From Deltaproteobacteria bacterium (lineage in GTDB: Bacteria; Desulfobacterota; Desulfobaccia; Desulfobaccales; 0-14-0-80-60-11), in contig JASEFS010000013.1 in the NCBI GenBank assembly GCA_030018495.1, positions 31,979 through 95,978 on the forward strand: a DNA stretch of 64,000 bases. Direction: 5' to 3'. The translations under genes and the position numbers were made by a program. This document shows, one piece after another, positions 15,309 through 24,133 of the stretch. Each line of letters begins with the position of its first letter. Positions within the stretch are counted from its first letter, which is position 1. The notes beneath the pieces were generated by a model, which made no database searches, was not told where the DNA came from, and saw only the letters and a list, made by a program, of their open reading frames with translations.

Positions 15309-15980
15309 TTGATCCCTAAAGCCAAAATAAGGCGGCTGGGCCTTTTCGGGGGGACGTTCAATCCCGTCCATTACGGCCACTTGCGGACCGCGGAAGAGGT
15401 GGCCGAGGCCTTGCGCCTGTCCCAATTGTGGTTCATCCCCGCGGCCCTGCCGCCGCATAAGGCGTCAAAAGAGGTCACGCCTTTTGAGATGCGCCTTCAC
15501 ATGGCCCGGCTGGCGGTGGGCCGGCATCCCCTCCTCAAGGTCTCGGACCTTGAGGCCAGGCGGCCCGGCAAGTCTTATACTATCGAAACGCTGCGCATCC
15601 TGCGGGAACAATTCGGCCGGGAAGCCGACCTTTATTACATCCTGGGCCTGGACGCGGTCCTGGAAATCCAAACCTGGAAGGACTACCGCGATCTCTTTAC
15701 CTTGAGCCATTTTGTGGTGCTGGACCGCCCCGGTTACGACCGCAGCCACCTGGGGGAGTTCCTGCGCCGCGAGGTTCATGTAGATTTCCGGGAATTACCC
15801 GATGGCCAAGGCTTCCACCACCCTTCCGGGTATCAGGTGCTTTTCCAGGAAACCACCCTCCTGGATATTTCCGGCACCCAGATCCGCAGGCTGGTCAGGG
15901 AAGGCCGTTCGGTCCGTTACCTCTTGCCGGAGGCCGTCCGGCGGTATATATTAGAGAAAAAGCTGTATCTTAGAGATTAA
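15309..15980 (+). CDS. nadD: Nicotinate-nucleotide adenylyltransferase
   Basis: A 223-residue cytidylyltransferase-fold enzyme that adenylates nicotinate mononucleotide in NAD synthesis. LGLFGGTFNPVHYGHL at the N-terminus contains the HxGH-type nucleotide motif (here HYGH), and DISGTQIRRLVREG near residue 190 is the ISSTxIR-type motif. The start is TTG at 15309 with GGGAGG four bases upstream; no ATG fits. It sits in the usual place between proA and rsfS. Confidence 0.95.
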   Translation: MIPKAKIRRLGLFGGTFNPVHYGHLRTAEEVAEALRLSQLWFIPAALPPHKASKEVTPFEMRLHMARLAVGRHPLLKVSDLEARRPGKSYTIETLRILREQFGREADLYYILGLDAVLEIQTWKDYRDLFTLSHFVVLDRPGYDRSHLGEFLRREVHVDFRELPDGQGFHHPSGYQVLFQETTLLDISGTQIRRLVREGRSVRYLLPEAVRRYILEKKLYLRD

Positions 15981-16121
15981 GTACAATAGTTCAGAAATTC
16001 GCCAACGTATTTTTCTCCTTAAGCGTTTTTGCGCCCTTAGCGTGAAATGATTTTTTCCTCTCGCAAAGACGGCAAGGCGCAAAGGTCGTAAATATGTTAC
16101 CGAATTTATAAAAAGTTGTAC
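15981..16121. repeat. MITE-like dispersed element, copy 1
   Basis: About 141 bp of non-coding sequence that matches, as its reverse complement, positions 25711-25842 over almost the whole length. It begins GTACAATAG and ends with the complement of GTACAACTTT, so the ends are imperfect inverted repeats (GTACAA at the tip, AAATTCG about 15 bases in). The interior has CTTAGCG and GCAAAGACGGCAAGGCGC strings able to fold back. No protein frame is supported. It fills most of the nadD-rsfS spacer. Confidence 0.75.
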
Positions 16122-16196
16122 TAAGCTCGGGATGCCAGCCCGAAGCCCATGAAAAGGGATTAACAATCAGGGAGCTTTGGCGTCAAAAATACAAAC

Positions 16197-16607
16197 TTGC
16201 CATTGAAAGCTAAAAGCATAAAAAAGCGCTTGCCCAAGAGTTCTTTGAGTTCGGAAGCGCTGGTGGCGTTGGCCGTCAAGACCATCACCGCCCACAAAGG
16301 CCTTGATCCGGTGGTGCTGGGGGTGAAGGGCATGTGCGGTTTTGCCGATTATTTCCTCATCTGCTCCGGCACCTCCCGCCGGCATGTGGCGGCCTTGGCC
16401 CAGCATGTGGAAGAAGCAATGGACGAAGCCGGAGTCAAGCCCCTGGGGACGGAGGGCCTCCAGGACGGCCATTGGGTCCTCTTGGATTACAACGATCTGG
16501 TAATCCACATCTTCCTTCAGCCTATGAGGGAATTTTACGACTTGGAAGGTTTGTGGGCCGATGCCGAAAGGATAAATCTTTCCGGTTCGGTCTCAGAGCC
16601 GGTTTAG
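16197..16607 (+). CDS. rsfS: Ribosome silencing factor RsfS
   Basis: A 136-residue protein of the RsfS/Iojap family, which binds L14 (uL14) on the 50S subunit and blocks subunit joining during starvation. GVKGMCGFADYFLICSGTSRRH (spanning residues about 42-62) and DGHWVLLDYNDLVIHIF are the family landmarks. The start is uncertain: TTG at 16197 has no ribosome binding site, and TTG at 16203 or a codon further in could be used. The usual neighbour nadD is upstream, beyond the MITE-like element. Confidence 0.92.
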   Translation: MPLKAKSIKKRLPKSSLSSEALVALAVKTITAHKGLDPVVLGVKGMCGFADYFLICSGTSRRHVAALAQHVEEAMDEAGVKPLGTEGLQDGHWVLLDYNDLVIHIFLQPMREFYDLEGLWADAERINLSGSVSEPV

Positions 16608-16636
16608 CGGGGACTGACCATCCTTCCGACAGGCTT

Positions 16637-18049
16637 ATGAAAAAATATTCCCTCGTGTGGCGGCTCACCGCCATCTGTCTGGCCGTTCTTCTGGCCCTGC
16701 CGGTGCCCGGCTACGGCTTCATGGACAGCTTGTCCGTCGAGAAAGAAAAGCAGATCGGCGAGGAATTCACTCAGCAGCTTCAGCAGTATTACCACGTTAT
16801 CGGAGACCCCTACCTGACCTCCTACATCAACCGCGTAGGCCGGCGGCTGGTGAATCAATTGGGCCCAACGCCTTATAATTTCCGCTTTTTTATCCTGGAG
16901 GACCCCACCACCAATGCCTTCGCGGTGCCTGGGGGGTACATATTCGTTACCACCGGCTTTATCCGGGCCATGGAACGGGAAGGGGAACTGGCGGGGGTGC
17001 TGTCCCATGAAATTTCGCATATTTATGCCCGACACCTGGCGCGGCAGATGGACAAGTCCAGAGTGGTCACCATAGCTTCGGTGTTGGGGGCCCTTGCCAG
17101 TGTCTTTCTGGGGGTCGGCCCCCTGGCTCAGTCTCTTATGGTGGGTTCCGTGGCCGCGGGCGAGTCGGCCATGCTGAAGTACAGCCGGGAGCACGAACAT
17201 GAGGCCGACAGCCTGGGGTTCAAATGGATGGTGAAGGCCGGCTATAATCCCCGGGATATGATGAGCATTTTTCAAAAACTGGGGCGGCGGCGCTGGTTTG
17301 AAGGAGGGGAGATACCCGTCTATCTGAGCACCCATCCCCACACCGACAGCAGGATTGTGGATTTTTCCCACCAATTGAGCAGTTATCAAGGAAATCTGCC
17401 TCCGGAGCAGGACCCGGAAGAGTTCCACTACTTCGCCCTCAAACTGGAAGCCCTCACCGGCAACGCCGCTGCCTTGCTGCGGCGGATGACCCAGGAAAGC
17501 CTCCGGGACCCTGATAATCCCCGTTATCACTACGGCAAGGCTTTGGCCTTGTCCAAAATGTCGCGTTATGATGAAGCCGACGTTGAATTTAACAAGGCCT
17601 TGAGCCTCTCCCCGGGCAATTTCCTTATAGAACGCGACTTGGCCATCCATTACTTTAACCAGAACCATTTTGCCGAGGCCCAGAAAAATTTGGAGCGCCT
17701 GATGGGGGCCCATCCCCAGGATGAAGCCGTGCTCTACTACCTGGGTCGCATCTACCAGGAAAAAAAGCAGACCGATCAGGCCCTTAATCTCCTGGAAAAG
17801 GTGCACAATCTCAACCCGACTTTTATTGACGTCTATTACAACCTGGGCACCTTATACGGGGAGAAAGGCAGAATCGGGCTGGCCCATTATTACCTGGGCT
17901 TCCATAGTCTCAAGGCCAAGGCCTATCCCCTGGCCCTTTTCCATTTCAGGAAAGCCATGCCAAACCTGGCATCCAGTGATCCTCGGTATAACGAAGTGCG
18001 GCAGCAGATCGCCAGACTCACCAAAATGAAGGTCAGGGTGGCGAATTGA
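16637..18049 (+). CDS. Exported M48 metalloprotease with TPR repeats (BepA-like)
   Basis: A 470-residue protein. Residues 1-30 are a signal peptide (KKYSLVWRLTAICLAVLLAL). The M48 peptidase domain follows: zinc-binding HEISH in GVLSHEISHIYARHLA near residue 125, and the third ligand in EHEADSLGFKWM near 195. Residues about 260-450 hold TPR-like helices (YYNLGTLYGEKGRIGLAHYY). The architecture is that of BepA/YfgC, a periplasmic protease-chaperone for outer membrane proteins and LptD. The ATG at 16637 is chosen because it opens the signal peptide; the longer frame upstream overlaps rsfS. Confidence 0.92.
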   Translation: MKKYSLVWRLTAICLAVLLALPVPGYGFMDSLSVEKEKQIGEEFTQQLQQYYHVIGDPYLTSYINRVGRRLVNQLGPTPYNFRFFILEDPTTNAFAVPGGYIFVTTGFIRAMEREGELAGVLSHEISHIYARHLARQMDKSRVVTIASVLGALASVFLGVGPLAQSLMVGSVAAGESAMLKYSREHEHEADSLGFKWMVKAGYNPRDMMSIFQKLGRRRWFEGGEIPVYLSTHPHTDSRIVDFSHQLSSYQGNLPPEQDPEEFHYFALKLEALTGNAAALLRRMTQESLRDPDNPRYHYGKALALSKMSRYDEADVEFNKALSLSPGNFLIERDLAIHYFNQNHFAEAQKNLERLMGAHPQDEAVLYYLGRIYQEKKQTDQALNLLEKVHNLNPTFIDVYYNLGTLYGEKGRIGLAHYYLGFHSLKAKAYPLALFHFRKAMPNLASSDPRYNEVRQQIARLTKMKVRVAN

Positions 18050-18097
18050 GGACATTTACCGGGATCAAGAATCCATTGTTAAATCGGGGTAAGCGCC

Positions 18098-18457
18098 ATG
18101 CCTATTTACGAATTTCGCTGCCGGGATTGCCGCCGCATCTCCGATTTTCTTGTACTGAATCTCAATGAAGAATTCTCGCCGGTGTGCAAACGCTGCGGCA
18201 GCCAATCCATGGAACGCGTGCTCTCCCGGGTGAACGTGCGGCTTTCTGAAGAAACCCGGTTGGAGCGCCTGGCTGACCCTTCCCTGTGGGGCGGCCTGGA
18301 TGAAAACGACCCCAAAAGCATGGCCAAAATGTTGAAGAAGCTGGGACCTGAACTGGGGGAGGATTTTCCGGGTGAAATAGACCAAATGGTGGAGGAGGCC
18401 ATGGAAAGCGAGGGCGGTGAAAGCGGGGATGCCCTGGCTGATGAAGGAATTGATTAG
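18098..18457 (+). CDS. FmdB-type zinc ribbon protein
   Basis: A 119-residue protein: N-terminal zinc ribbon with two CxxC pairs (YEFRCRDCRRISDF and VCKRCGSQ) and an acidic, helical C-terminal half containing DPKSMAKMLKKLGPELGEDF. Function is unknown for the family. It follows the M48 protease by 48 bp on the same strand. It is the second FmdB-type protein in the window and lacks the Cys-rich tail of the one at 4105-4344. Confidence 0.88.
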   Translation: MPIYEFRCRDCRRISDFLVLNLNEEFSPVCKRCGSQSMERVLSRVNVRLSEETRLERLADPSLWGGLDENDPKSMAKMLKKLGPELGEDFPGEIDQMVEEAMESEGGESGDALADEGID

Positions 18458-18525
18458 AAGTTTAATCCGAGCAGCAAAAAATCTCCTAACGGGCCGGCAC
18501 TTCATTGCTTGCCGGCGCTCCTGCC

Positions 18526-19266
18526 TTATTCCCCCTTGGTCTTCAATTTAGTGGCGCCGCTTTTGGGTTTGTTTTGGGCGGTGCTCACGGGCTTGGAAGG
18601 ACTGGCGGCTCGCGCCTTCTGATCGCTGGCCGCCGCGCCTTTCTTTTGGAGCTCCGCCACCTTCGCCGGGGAGGACTTTTTGTCAGCGGCTTTCCCCTTC
18701 GCCAGGGTGGTGGCGGATGTTTTGGCTTTTGATCCAGCGGCACCCTTTTTGGCAGACTTATAAGTTGAGGTGTCCAGGCTGTTCTGGAATTTCAGCTTCT
18801 TGGCCACTTCCTCCCGCAACCGTCGCAATTCCTCCTCTTTCATCTTTTGACGGCTGGCGGAACTGGCATTAGGCTTGCTTTTTTTGGCGGCTTGGGACCC
18901 TGCCGGAGCTGGGGCGAACGCCCCGGCGATGGAGCCTTGCTGAGGCACTGGCGCGGCAGGGTGGACCGGCGCGGCGGCTGTCGGGCCGGTCTCCGGCTGC
19001 TGCACGGCCGGCGGCCCCGCCGGCGCGAATAAAGACATATTTGCCTGAGGAAGGTTCCAGGGCTGCACGGCCTTGACGGCTTCCGGTCCCAGAAGCCCCC
19101 AGTTATGCAGCACTCGATAAATATCGCCCCGGCCGGCCAAGGTGCCCACGGCGAAACTCATCATCACCAGGCCGATGACGCCCACCAGGGAGAAGACGGT
19201 TTCTTTGACCCCCAAGGTAAGCTGCCATTTGCTTTTCCTGGTCTTCCTGCCCCGACCTTCGGACAT
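18526..19266 (-). CDS. Membrane-anchored Lys/Ala-rich protein downstream of argS
   Basis: A 246-residue protein of no recognised family. A basic N-terminus (GRGRKTRKSKW) leads into one membrane helix (TVFSLVGVIGLVMMSFAVGTLAG, residues about 22-45). A low-complexity exported part rich in Pro, Ala, Gln and then Lys/Ala/Ser follows. The start at 19266 is chosen for its strong GGAGG site. In several Deltaproteobacteria, as I recall, argS is followed by an anchored SPOR-domain protein; here the position and anchor match, but the C-terminus has no SPOR domain and is instead strongly basic, so it may bind peptidoglycan or nucleic acid non-specifically. Confidence 0.8.
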   Translation of the reverse strand: MSEGRGRKTRKSKWQLTLGVKETVFSLVGVIGLVMMSFAVGTLAGRGDIYRVLHNWGLLGPEAVKAVQPWNLPQANMSLFAPAGPPAVQQPETGPTAAAPVHPAAPVPQQGSIAGAFAPAPAGSQAAKKSKPNASSASRQKMKEEELRRLREEVAKKLKFQNSLDTSTYKSAKKGAAGSKAKTSATTLAKGKAADKKSSPAKVAELQKKGAAASDQKARAASPSKPVSTAQNKPKSGATKLKTKGE

Positions 19267-19429
19267 AAGGATCCCCCCTCCTGGTGCCTTTGCCGCCGGT
19301 GACAAAATCTTGTTTTCCCAGCCCGACCGCTGTTCCGGACAATGGGCCGGTATACTCTGAATCCGCTTGTGGCTGATGAAGGAAATGCGTGGAACTTCAA
19401 CTTATCGGTCTCCCCCCGATATCCACGCT

Positions 19430-21094
19430 TTACATGCTTTCCGGGGCGCTGACCCCCAAAAGGCCCAAGCCGTGGGCCAGAACGGTTTTGACGCCCTTCA
19501 CCAAAGCGAGGCGCGCCCTGGTGAGATCCGCGTCCTCGGTTATGAACCGGTGATTACGATAATAACTATGCAACTGGGAGGCCAGTTCCGTCAAGAAATA
19601 AGTGATGCGGTGAGGCTCCAAATTGGCGGCCGCGCCTTCCACCACCTCCGGGTACGCGGCCAGTCGTTTGGTCAGGTCCACCTCCTCCGGCAGGGAAAGC
19701 AGACGAAACAGCTCCTGATTAGGCTCCGCTTCTTCCAGGCCCTCGGCGCCGGGCTGCCGGAACACGCTGGCCAGGCGGGCGTGGGCATACTGCACGTAAT
19801 ACACCGGATTTTCTGCGTTTTGCTGCTTGGCCACTTCCAGGTCAAAGTCCAGGTGCGCATCGGATCGCCGCGTCAGGAAGATGAAGCGGGCCGCGTCCTT
19901 GCCCACTTCGTCGATAACCTCCCGCAGGGTGACAAAGGTGCCGCCCCGGGTGGTCATGGCCACCGGCTCCCCCTGCCGGAGCAAGGTCACCAACTGCACC
20001 AGCATAATGCGGAGGCGGTCCTTGAAGCTCATCGCCTGGGCCGCGGCCATCAGGCGGGGCACGTAGCCGTGATGGTCAGCGCCCCACAAATCCACCACCT
20101 GGTCAAAGCCCCGTTCGAACTTCTGGAGGTGATAGGCAATATCCGAAGCGAAATAGGTGGTGGCGCCGCTGGAACGCCGGACCACCCGGTCCTTGTCGTC
20201 CCCGAAGCGGGAGGCCGCAAACCACAAGGCTCCTTCCCGCTCATAGACCAAACCGGCCTCTTTCAGCCGCGCAAAGGCGCGCTCCACCCAGCCTTCCTCA
20301 TAAAGGGAGGTCTCGCTGAACCAGCGGTCAAAGGTGACGCCGAAGTCTTTCAGGTCCTGGTTGATGCCGGCCAGGATCCGGTCGCCGGCGTAGCGCCCCA
20401 GGGCCTGGAGCGCCGCCTCCTCCGGCTTTTCAGGAACTGAGCCGCCCTCGGCCAGGTACTGCCGGGCCAGGTCCTTCATGTAGTCGCCCTGGTAGCCGTC
20501 TTCAGGGAACTCCACCGCCTCCCCCTGCAGCTCTTTTGCCCGGTAATAGAGGGATTTGCCCAGGGTGAACATCTGGTTGCCCACGTCATTGATATAGTAT
20601 TCCCGCTCCACCTGGTGGCCGGTGGCGGCCAGCAGGTTGGCCAGCGCGTCCCCCAGGGCCGCGCCCCGGCCGTGGCCGATGTGCAGGGGGCCGGTGGGAT
20701 TGGCGCTTACAAACTCCACCTGAACCCTTTTTCCCCTACCCAGGTCGCTGTTGCCGTAGGCCGGCCCCAATTGATGTATTTCGGGCAGGACCCTGAACCA
20801 GTAGGCATCCTCAATGAAAAAATTAATGAAGCCGGGCCCGGCGATCTCCACTTTGGCCAGAAAACCCGGCGGCGGGGAGAGATTCTCTATGAGAATTGAC
20901 GCGATTTGGCGCGGGGGCCGCTTGGCCTGGGAGGCCATGACCAGCGCGATGTTGCTGGCCAAGTCGCCGTGCTCCGCCAGCTTCGGCGTCTCGATTTCAA
21001 AGACAGGGAGTGATTCAAAGGCCAACTCGCCCTTGGTCTTGGCCGTTTGGGCGGACGTGGACAGTATTTCCCGTAAAATTTCCTTAACGCGCAT
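19430..21094 (-). CDS. argS: Arginyl-tRNA synthetase
   Basis: A 554-residue class I aminoacyl-tRNA synthetase charging tRNA-Arg. The N-terminal Add-1 domain is followed by EFVSANPTGPLHIGHGRGAA (residues about 118-137, containing the HIGH motif), a Rossmann catalytic core with WGADHHGYVPR, and MTTRGGTFVTLREV in the KMSK position. The C-terminal DALR anticodon domain is present and ends with the usual LGLLGV-x-x-PESM tail. Length is normal. It ends 163 bp before the start of the Lys/Ala-rich membrane protein on the same strand. Confidence 0.97.
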   Translation of the reverse strand: MRVKEILREILSTSAQTAKTKGELAFESLPVFEIETPKLAEHGDLASNIALVMASQAKRPPRQIASILIENLSPPPGFLAKVEIAGPGFINFFIEDAYWFRVLPEIHQLGPAYGNSDLGRGKRVQVEFVSANPTGPLHIGHGRGAALGDALANLLAATGHQVEREYYINDVGNQMFTLGKSLYYRAKELQGEAVEFPEDGYQGDYMKDLARQYLAEGGSVPEKPEEAALQALGRYAGDRILAGINQDLKDFGVTFDRWFSETSLYEEGWVERAFARLKEAGLVYEREGALWFAASRFGDDKDRVVRRSSGATTYFASDIAYHLQKFERGFDQVVDLWGADHHGYVPRLMAAAQAMSFKDRLRIMLVQLVTLLRQGEPVAMTTRGGTFVTLREVIDEVGKDAARFIFLTRRSDAHLDFDLEVAKQQNAENPVYYVQYAHARLASVFRQPGAEGLEEAEPNQELFRLLSLPEEVDLTKRLAAYPEVVEGAAANLEPHRITYFLTELASQLHSYYRNHRFITEDADLTRARLALVKGVKTVLAHGLGLLGVSAPESM

Positions 21095-21191
21095 GACGAT
21101 TCAGGTGAATAAGAAACAAAAGGAATTAAGGAGAATATTTACCGGATTTTTCAGGAAAGGGAAACCGGGAACCCTGGGCTTTGGCAAAAAA

Positions 21192-21362
21192 TTACTTTTC
21201 TTTCTGCGGTTGCTCCTCCGGCACTTTGCCCTTGAGGGTCAGGTCCCTGGTGAATTCCAGGCATTTTTGCCCGTGGGCCAGGGAAAATTTTTTCTGGCAA
21301 TCCTTGCGCCAGGCGCAGATTATACAAATTTCCGGCTCTTTTTCGTCCTTGCGGCTGATCAC
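21192..21362 (-). CDS. 56-residue four-cysteine protein, overlapping alr
   Basis: A small gene with a GTG start at 21362 and AGGAGT ribosome binding site 9 bases upstream, overlapping the alr stop as GTGA. The product is MISRKDEKEPEICIICAWRK followed by DCQKKFSLAHGQKCLEFTRD and a charged tail. The four Cys (residues 13, 16, 22 and 34) in a CxxC-x5-C-x11-C arrangement suggest a metal or cluster site. I recall similar short proteins with a CIICAW...C...C-x-x-[FY]TRD core in Deltaproteobacteria, but cannot name the family. Operon position between alr and argS suggests co-expression with cell-wall or translation genes. Confidence 0.75.
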   Translation of the reverse strand: MISRKDEKEPEICIICAWRKDCQKKFSLAHGQKCLEFTRDLTLKGKVPEEQPQKEK

Positions 21363-22489
21363 GGCTCGACTCCTGTAAAACGCCTGGGGTTGGCCGTCCC
21401 TAAGGCGCAGTAAATTTCATAACTGATGGTTTGGGCCCACCCGGCCAGCTCATCCCCGCTAAGGCGGTCGCCGCCGTCCTCGCCCAAAAGCGTTACCGGC
21501 TCCCCCACCTCAACGTCCGGAATATGGGTCACCTCCACCATGGTGAGGTTCATGCACACCCGGCCCCGGATGGGAGCCCGCCGGCCTTTGATGAGGACCT
21601 CGCCCCGGTTGGACAAGAGGCGGCTGTAGCCGTTGCAGTAGCCCACCGGCACCACCGCCAAGTCGCACCAATCCGGGGTGACATACGTGCCGCCGTAGCT
21701 GATGGAGGTCCCCGGCGGCAGGCGCTTCAGTTGCACCACCTGGCTCCTGAGGGACATCACCGGCTTCAGGTCCACCGGGGCCGGCCGGCCCGGCGCGGGA
21801 GGCGAGCCGTAGAGCATGATTCCGGGCCGCACCAGGGAAAAATGGGCGGCTTTGACATCCAGGAGGGCCGCGCTGTTGGCAATGTGACTCAAAGGCAAGT
21901 CAAAACCCTTGAGCCGGGCCGCGGCCAGCAGTTCCTCAAATTCGCTTATCTGCCTGTAAGTATACGTTTTATCTTCCAAGTCCGCCATGGCCAGATGGGA
22001 TATCAAGCCGCGCACTTCAAGATTGCCGCAGGTCTTGAGCCTCTCCAGCACGGGCAATACTTCTTGAGGCGCCACTCCCAGCCGGCCCATGCCTGTATCC
22101 ACTTTCAGGTGCACCCCCACCTTTTTGAATTGGGCTGCCGCGGCCGCGTCCAGGGCCTCGGCCACGTCCAGGCGGTAAAGGGCCACCTCAAAGTCCTGGC
22201 TGACCACGTGATTGGCATCTTCCGGCAGGATGCCCAGAAGTATCAATATGGGCAGGGAAATGCCGGCCAGCCGCAAGGCCCGGCCCTCCTCCACGGAGCC
22301 CACCCCCAGGTAGTCGGCCCCGGAAGCAGCCAGAGTCCGGGCGCACCCGAGCAGCCCGTGGCCGTAGGCGTCGGCCTTGATGACCGGCATCATCTTGACC
22401 CCGGGAGCGCATAGGCGGCGCAAACGCTCAAAATTATGGCGCAGCGCCCCCAAATCGATTGCCAGGTCCACCATGTCGGTGATCATCAT
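21359..22489 (-). CDS. alr: Alanine racemase
   Basis: A 376-residue PLP enzyme making D-alanine for peptidoglycan. The fold-type III barrel carries the PLP lysine in MPVIKADAYGHGL (near residue 40), RPGIMLYGSPP near 220, and the catalytic-Tyr segment SYGGTYVTP near 265. C-terminal strand domain complete. The gene starts in a run of ATGs; the second (ATGATC) would also serve. It feeds Ddl, encoded at 47700-48650. Its stop overlaps the start of the 56-residue protein. Confidence 0.96.
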   Translation of the reverse strand: MMITDMVDLAIDLGALRHNFERLRRLCAPGVKMMPVIKADAYGHGLLGCARTLAASGADYLGVGSVEEGRALRLAGISLPILILLGILPEDANHVVSQDFEVALYRLDVAEALDAAAAAQFKKVGVHLKVDTGMGRLGVAPQEVLPVLERLKTCGNLEVRGLISHLAMADLEDKTYTYRQISEFEELLAAARLKGFDLPLSHIANSAALLDVKAAHFSLVRPGIMLYGSPPAPGRPAPVDLKPVMSLRSQVVQLKRLPPGTSISYGGTYVTPDWCDLAVVPVGYCNGYSRLLSNRGEVLIKGRRAPIRGRVCMNLTMVEVTHIPDVEVGEPVTLLGEDGGDRLSGDELAGWAQTISYEIYCALGTANPRRFTGVEP

Positions 22490-22511
22490 GGGTTCGGCCC
22501 TTTTGCAGCCT

Positions 22512-22525
22512 CAGGCTTTAGCCTG
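22512..22525. repeat. Short family A palindrome
   Basis: CAGGCT / AGCCTG with a TT loop, in the 68-bp spacer between purE and alr. It resembles the core of the copy at 525-546. Confidence 0.55.
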
Positions 22526-22557
22526 CAAAGATCCTCTTCATTTCCGATGGGACGAGC

Positions 22558-23070
22558 TCAACTCCCGCGATATTCAGGGGGTATGGTCTCCGACTGTTTA
22601 ATCACGCTTTCTTCCAGCTCCTGCTTGTGGCGGCGCAGCCTCTCCGCTAGACGGTCATCGCTCAAAGCCAATATCTGGGCCGCGAAAATTGCGGCGTTCC
22701 GGGCTCCCGCCGATCCCAAGGCCATGGTGGCCACCGGCACCCCCGCGGGCATCTGCACCGTGGCCAGGAGGCTGTCCAAACCTTGCAGCGCGGAACTGGG
22801 GATGGGCACCCCGATTACCGGCAGCGTCGTCAGGGAGGCGATCACCCCGGCCAAGTGCGCCGCGGCTCCCGCGGCCGCAATGAGGACCTTTACACCTCGG
22901 TCCGAGGCCTCTCGCGCATAGGACTCCAGCCGCTTCGGGGAGCGATGCGCCGAGGCCACCGCCACTTCCACGCCGACGCCCCATTCTTTCAGCAAGGCTG
23001 CGCCGGGCTCCACTAATTGCCAATCCGAGGCGCTGCCCAAAACTATGCTTACCTGAACCGGTGCCGCCAT
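22558..23070 (-). CDS. purE: N5-carboxyaminoimidazole ribonucleotide mutase
   Basis: A 170-residue class I PurE. It moves the carboxylate of N5-CAIR to C4 in purine synthesis. VLGSASDWQLVEPGAALL at the N-terminus holds the substrate-binding S-x-S-D motif, and VAVASAHRSPKRLESYA holds the catalytic His. AAGAAAHLAGVIASLT and LPVIGVPIPSSALQGLDSLL complete the active site. purK is not adjacent. It sits upstream of alr on the same strand. Confidence 0.96.
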   Translation of the reverse strand: MAAPVQVSIVLGSASDWQLVEPGAALLKEWGVGVEVAVASAHRSPKRLESYAREASDRGVKVLIAAAGAAAHLAGVIASLTTLPVIGVPIPSSALQGLDSLLATVQMPAGVPVATMALGSAGARNAAIFAAQILALSDDRLAERLRRHKQELEESVIKQSETIPPEYRGS

Positions 23071-23302
23071 ACCATTATCCTTTCCTCAGAAGGCATTTTT
23101 ATCGGGAATAAGAAACGTCAACCTCTAATCATCCGGCAATGCCCTTGACCGAGTCCAGCTTCCCGCTGCAGGCTCCTCCAGGTCGCCGGGCAGCGTGAGC
23201 AAGGCTCGGACACCGTCTGATAAGCCCGCACTTTGAAGAAGTTTCCCCGGCCAGTCAAGAAGCGGGGCGACTTCCTCCAAAATCTGGGCCGCCATACGCG
23301 AA

Positions 23303-24133
23303 TCAATACCAGGCCGCAAGCCTCAACACCGTATCCGCGTAAGCGTCGGAATTGTTGTATGCCAGAACGGCCCGCCGCCAGGTGTTCCGGTTTTCCTGGC
23401 GAAAGCCGCTCTTGCTCAGGTAGTTGGCGATGCTGAAAATGGCATCCGGGTGGGTGAAGAGGTCCACTTTGCCGTCCCCGTCGCCGTCTTTGCCGCAGCG
23501 CGCCAGGCTGGAGGGAAGAAACTGGGCGTAGCCCATGGCCCCGGCCCAGGAGCCGCAATATTGATAAGGATCAAGCCGGTTTTCCTGGCAGTACTTTAAA
23601 AAAATCTTCAGCTCCCGGCCGGCCCAGGCCGCTTTTTTCCGCAATCTTGCTTGCAGGTTCGGGCTCAAATCGGCCTCCGCCATGACTTCCGGGGTGTCCA
23701 TCACCGCCAGGGAGGCAAAGACATTGAAAACCGGGTACTTGCCCGTGATGTTTCCCAGGTTGGTCTCCACCGTCAGGATGGCCACGATGACCTCGGGCGC
23801 GACCCCATAGAGGCTCATGGCCTGATGGAGCTTGACTCGATGCTCCTTAAGATAGGCGCGGCCGCGAGCCACCACTTCGGGTTTCAGAAAATGGGAGTAA
23901 TCCGCGGCCCGCTCTTTGCGCAGGTAGGCGATTTTGCGGACCACGTCAGGCATAAACCGGTTGCGGGGGTCCGCAAAGGTCCGCAAAACGAAGTCTTTGT
24001 CCACCCCCTGCCTGATTAGCTGATACTTCAAATCTGTGTAGGCGATGGGTACATTGTAATTTTCTGCCCCGGCGTGTCCCGCCAGCAGCCCCAAAACGGC
24101 CAAACCGAACGCCGCAATACACAGTCGCACCAT
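23303..24133 (-). CDS. Lytic murein transglycosylase (MltB-like)
   Basis: A 276-residue exported enzyme. Residues 1-23 are a signal peptide (FGLAVLGLLAGHAGA). The SLT_2-type domain shows AILTVETNLGNITGKYPVFN near 115-135 with the catalytic Glu, and GSWAGAMGYAQFLPSSL and DGDGDGKVDLFTHPDAIFSI further on, both MltB hallmarks. It cleaves the MurNAc-GlcNAc bond of peptidoglycan to 1,6-anhydro products. No lipobox Cys is seen, so it is probably soluble in the periplasm. The downstream spacer 23071-23302 contains only a weak 64-codon frame. Confidence 0.93.
   Translation of the reverse strand: MVRLCIAAFGLAVLGLLAGHAGAENYNVPIAYTDLKYQLIRQGVDKDFVLRTFADPRNRFMPDVVRKIAYLRKERAADYSHFLKPEVVARGRAYLKEHRVKLHQAMSLYGVAPEVIVAILTVETNLGNITGKYPVFNVFASLAVMDTPEVMAEADLSPNLQARLRKKAAWAGRELKIFLKYCQENRLDPYQYCGSWAGAMGYAQFLPSSLARCGKDGDGDGKVDLFTHPDAIFSIANYLSKSGFRQENRNTWRRAVLAYNNSDAYADTVLRLAAWY

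Noticed and set aside
23125..23319. 64-codon frame between purE and the lytic transglycosylase gene
   Set aside because: TTG start inside the transglycosylase 3' end, poor ribosome binding site and no recognisable family. Possible but not supported enough to list.
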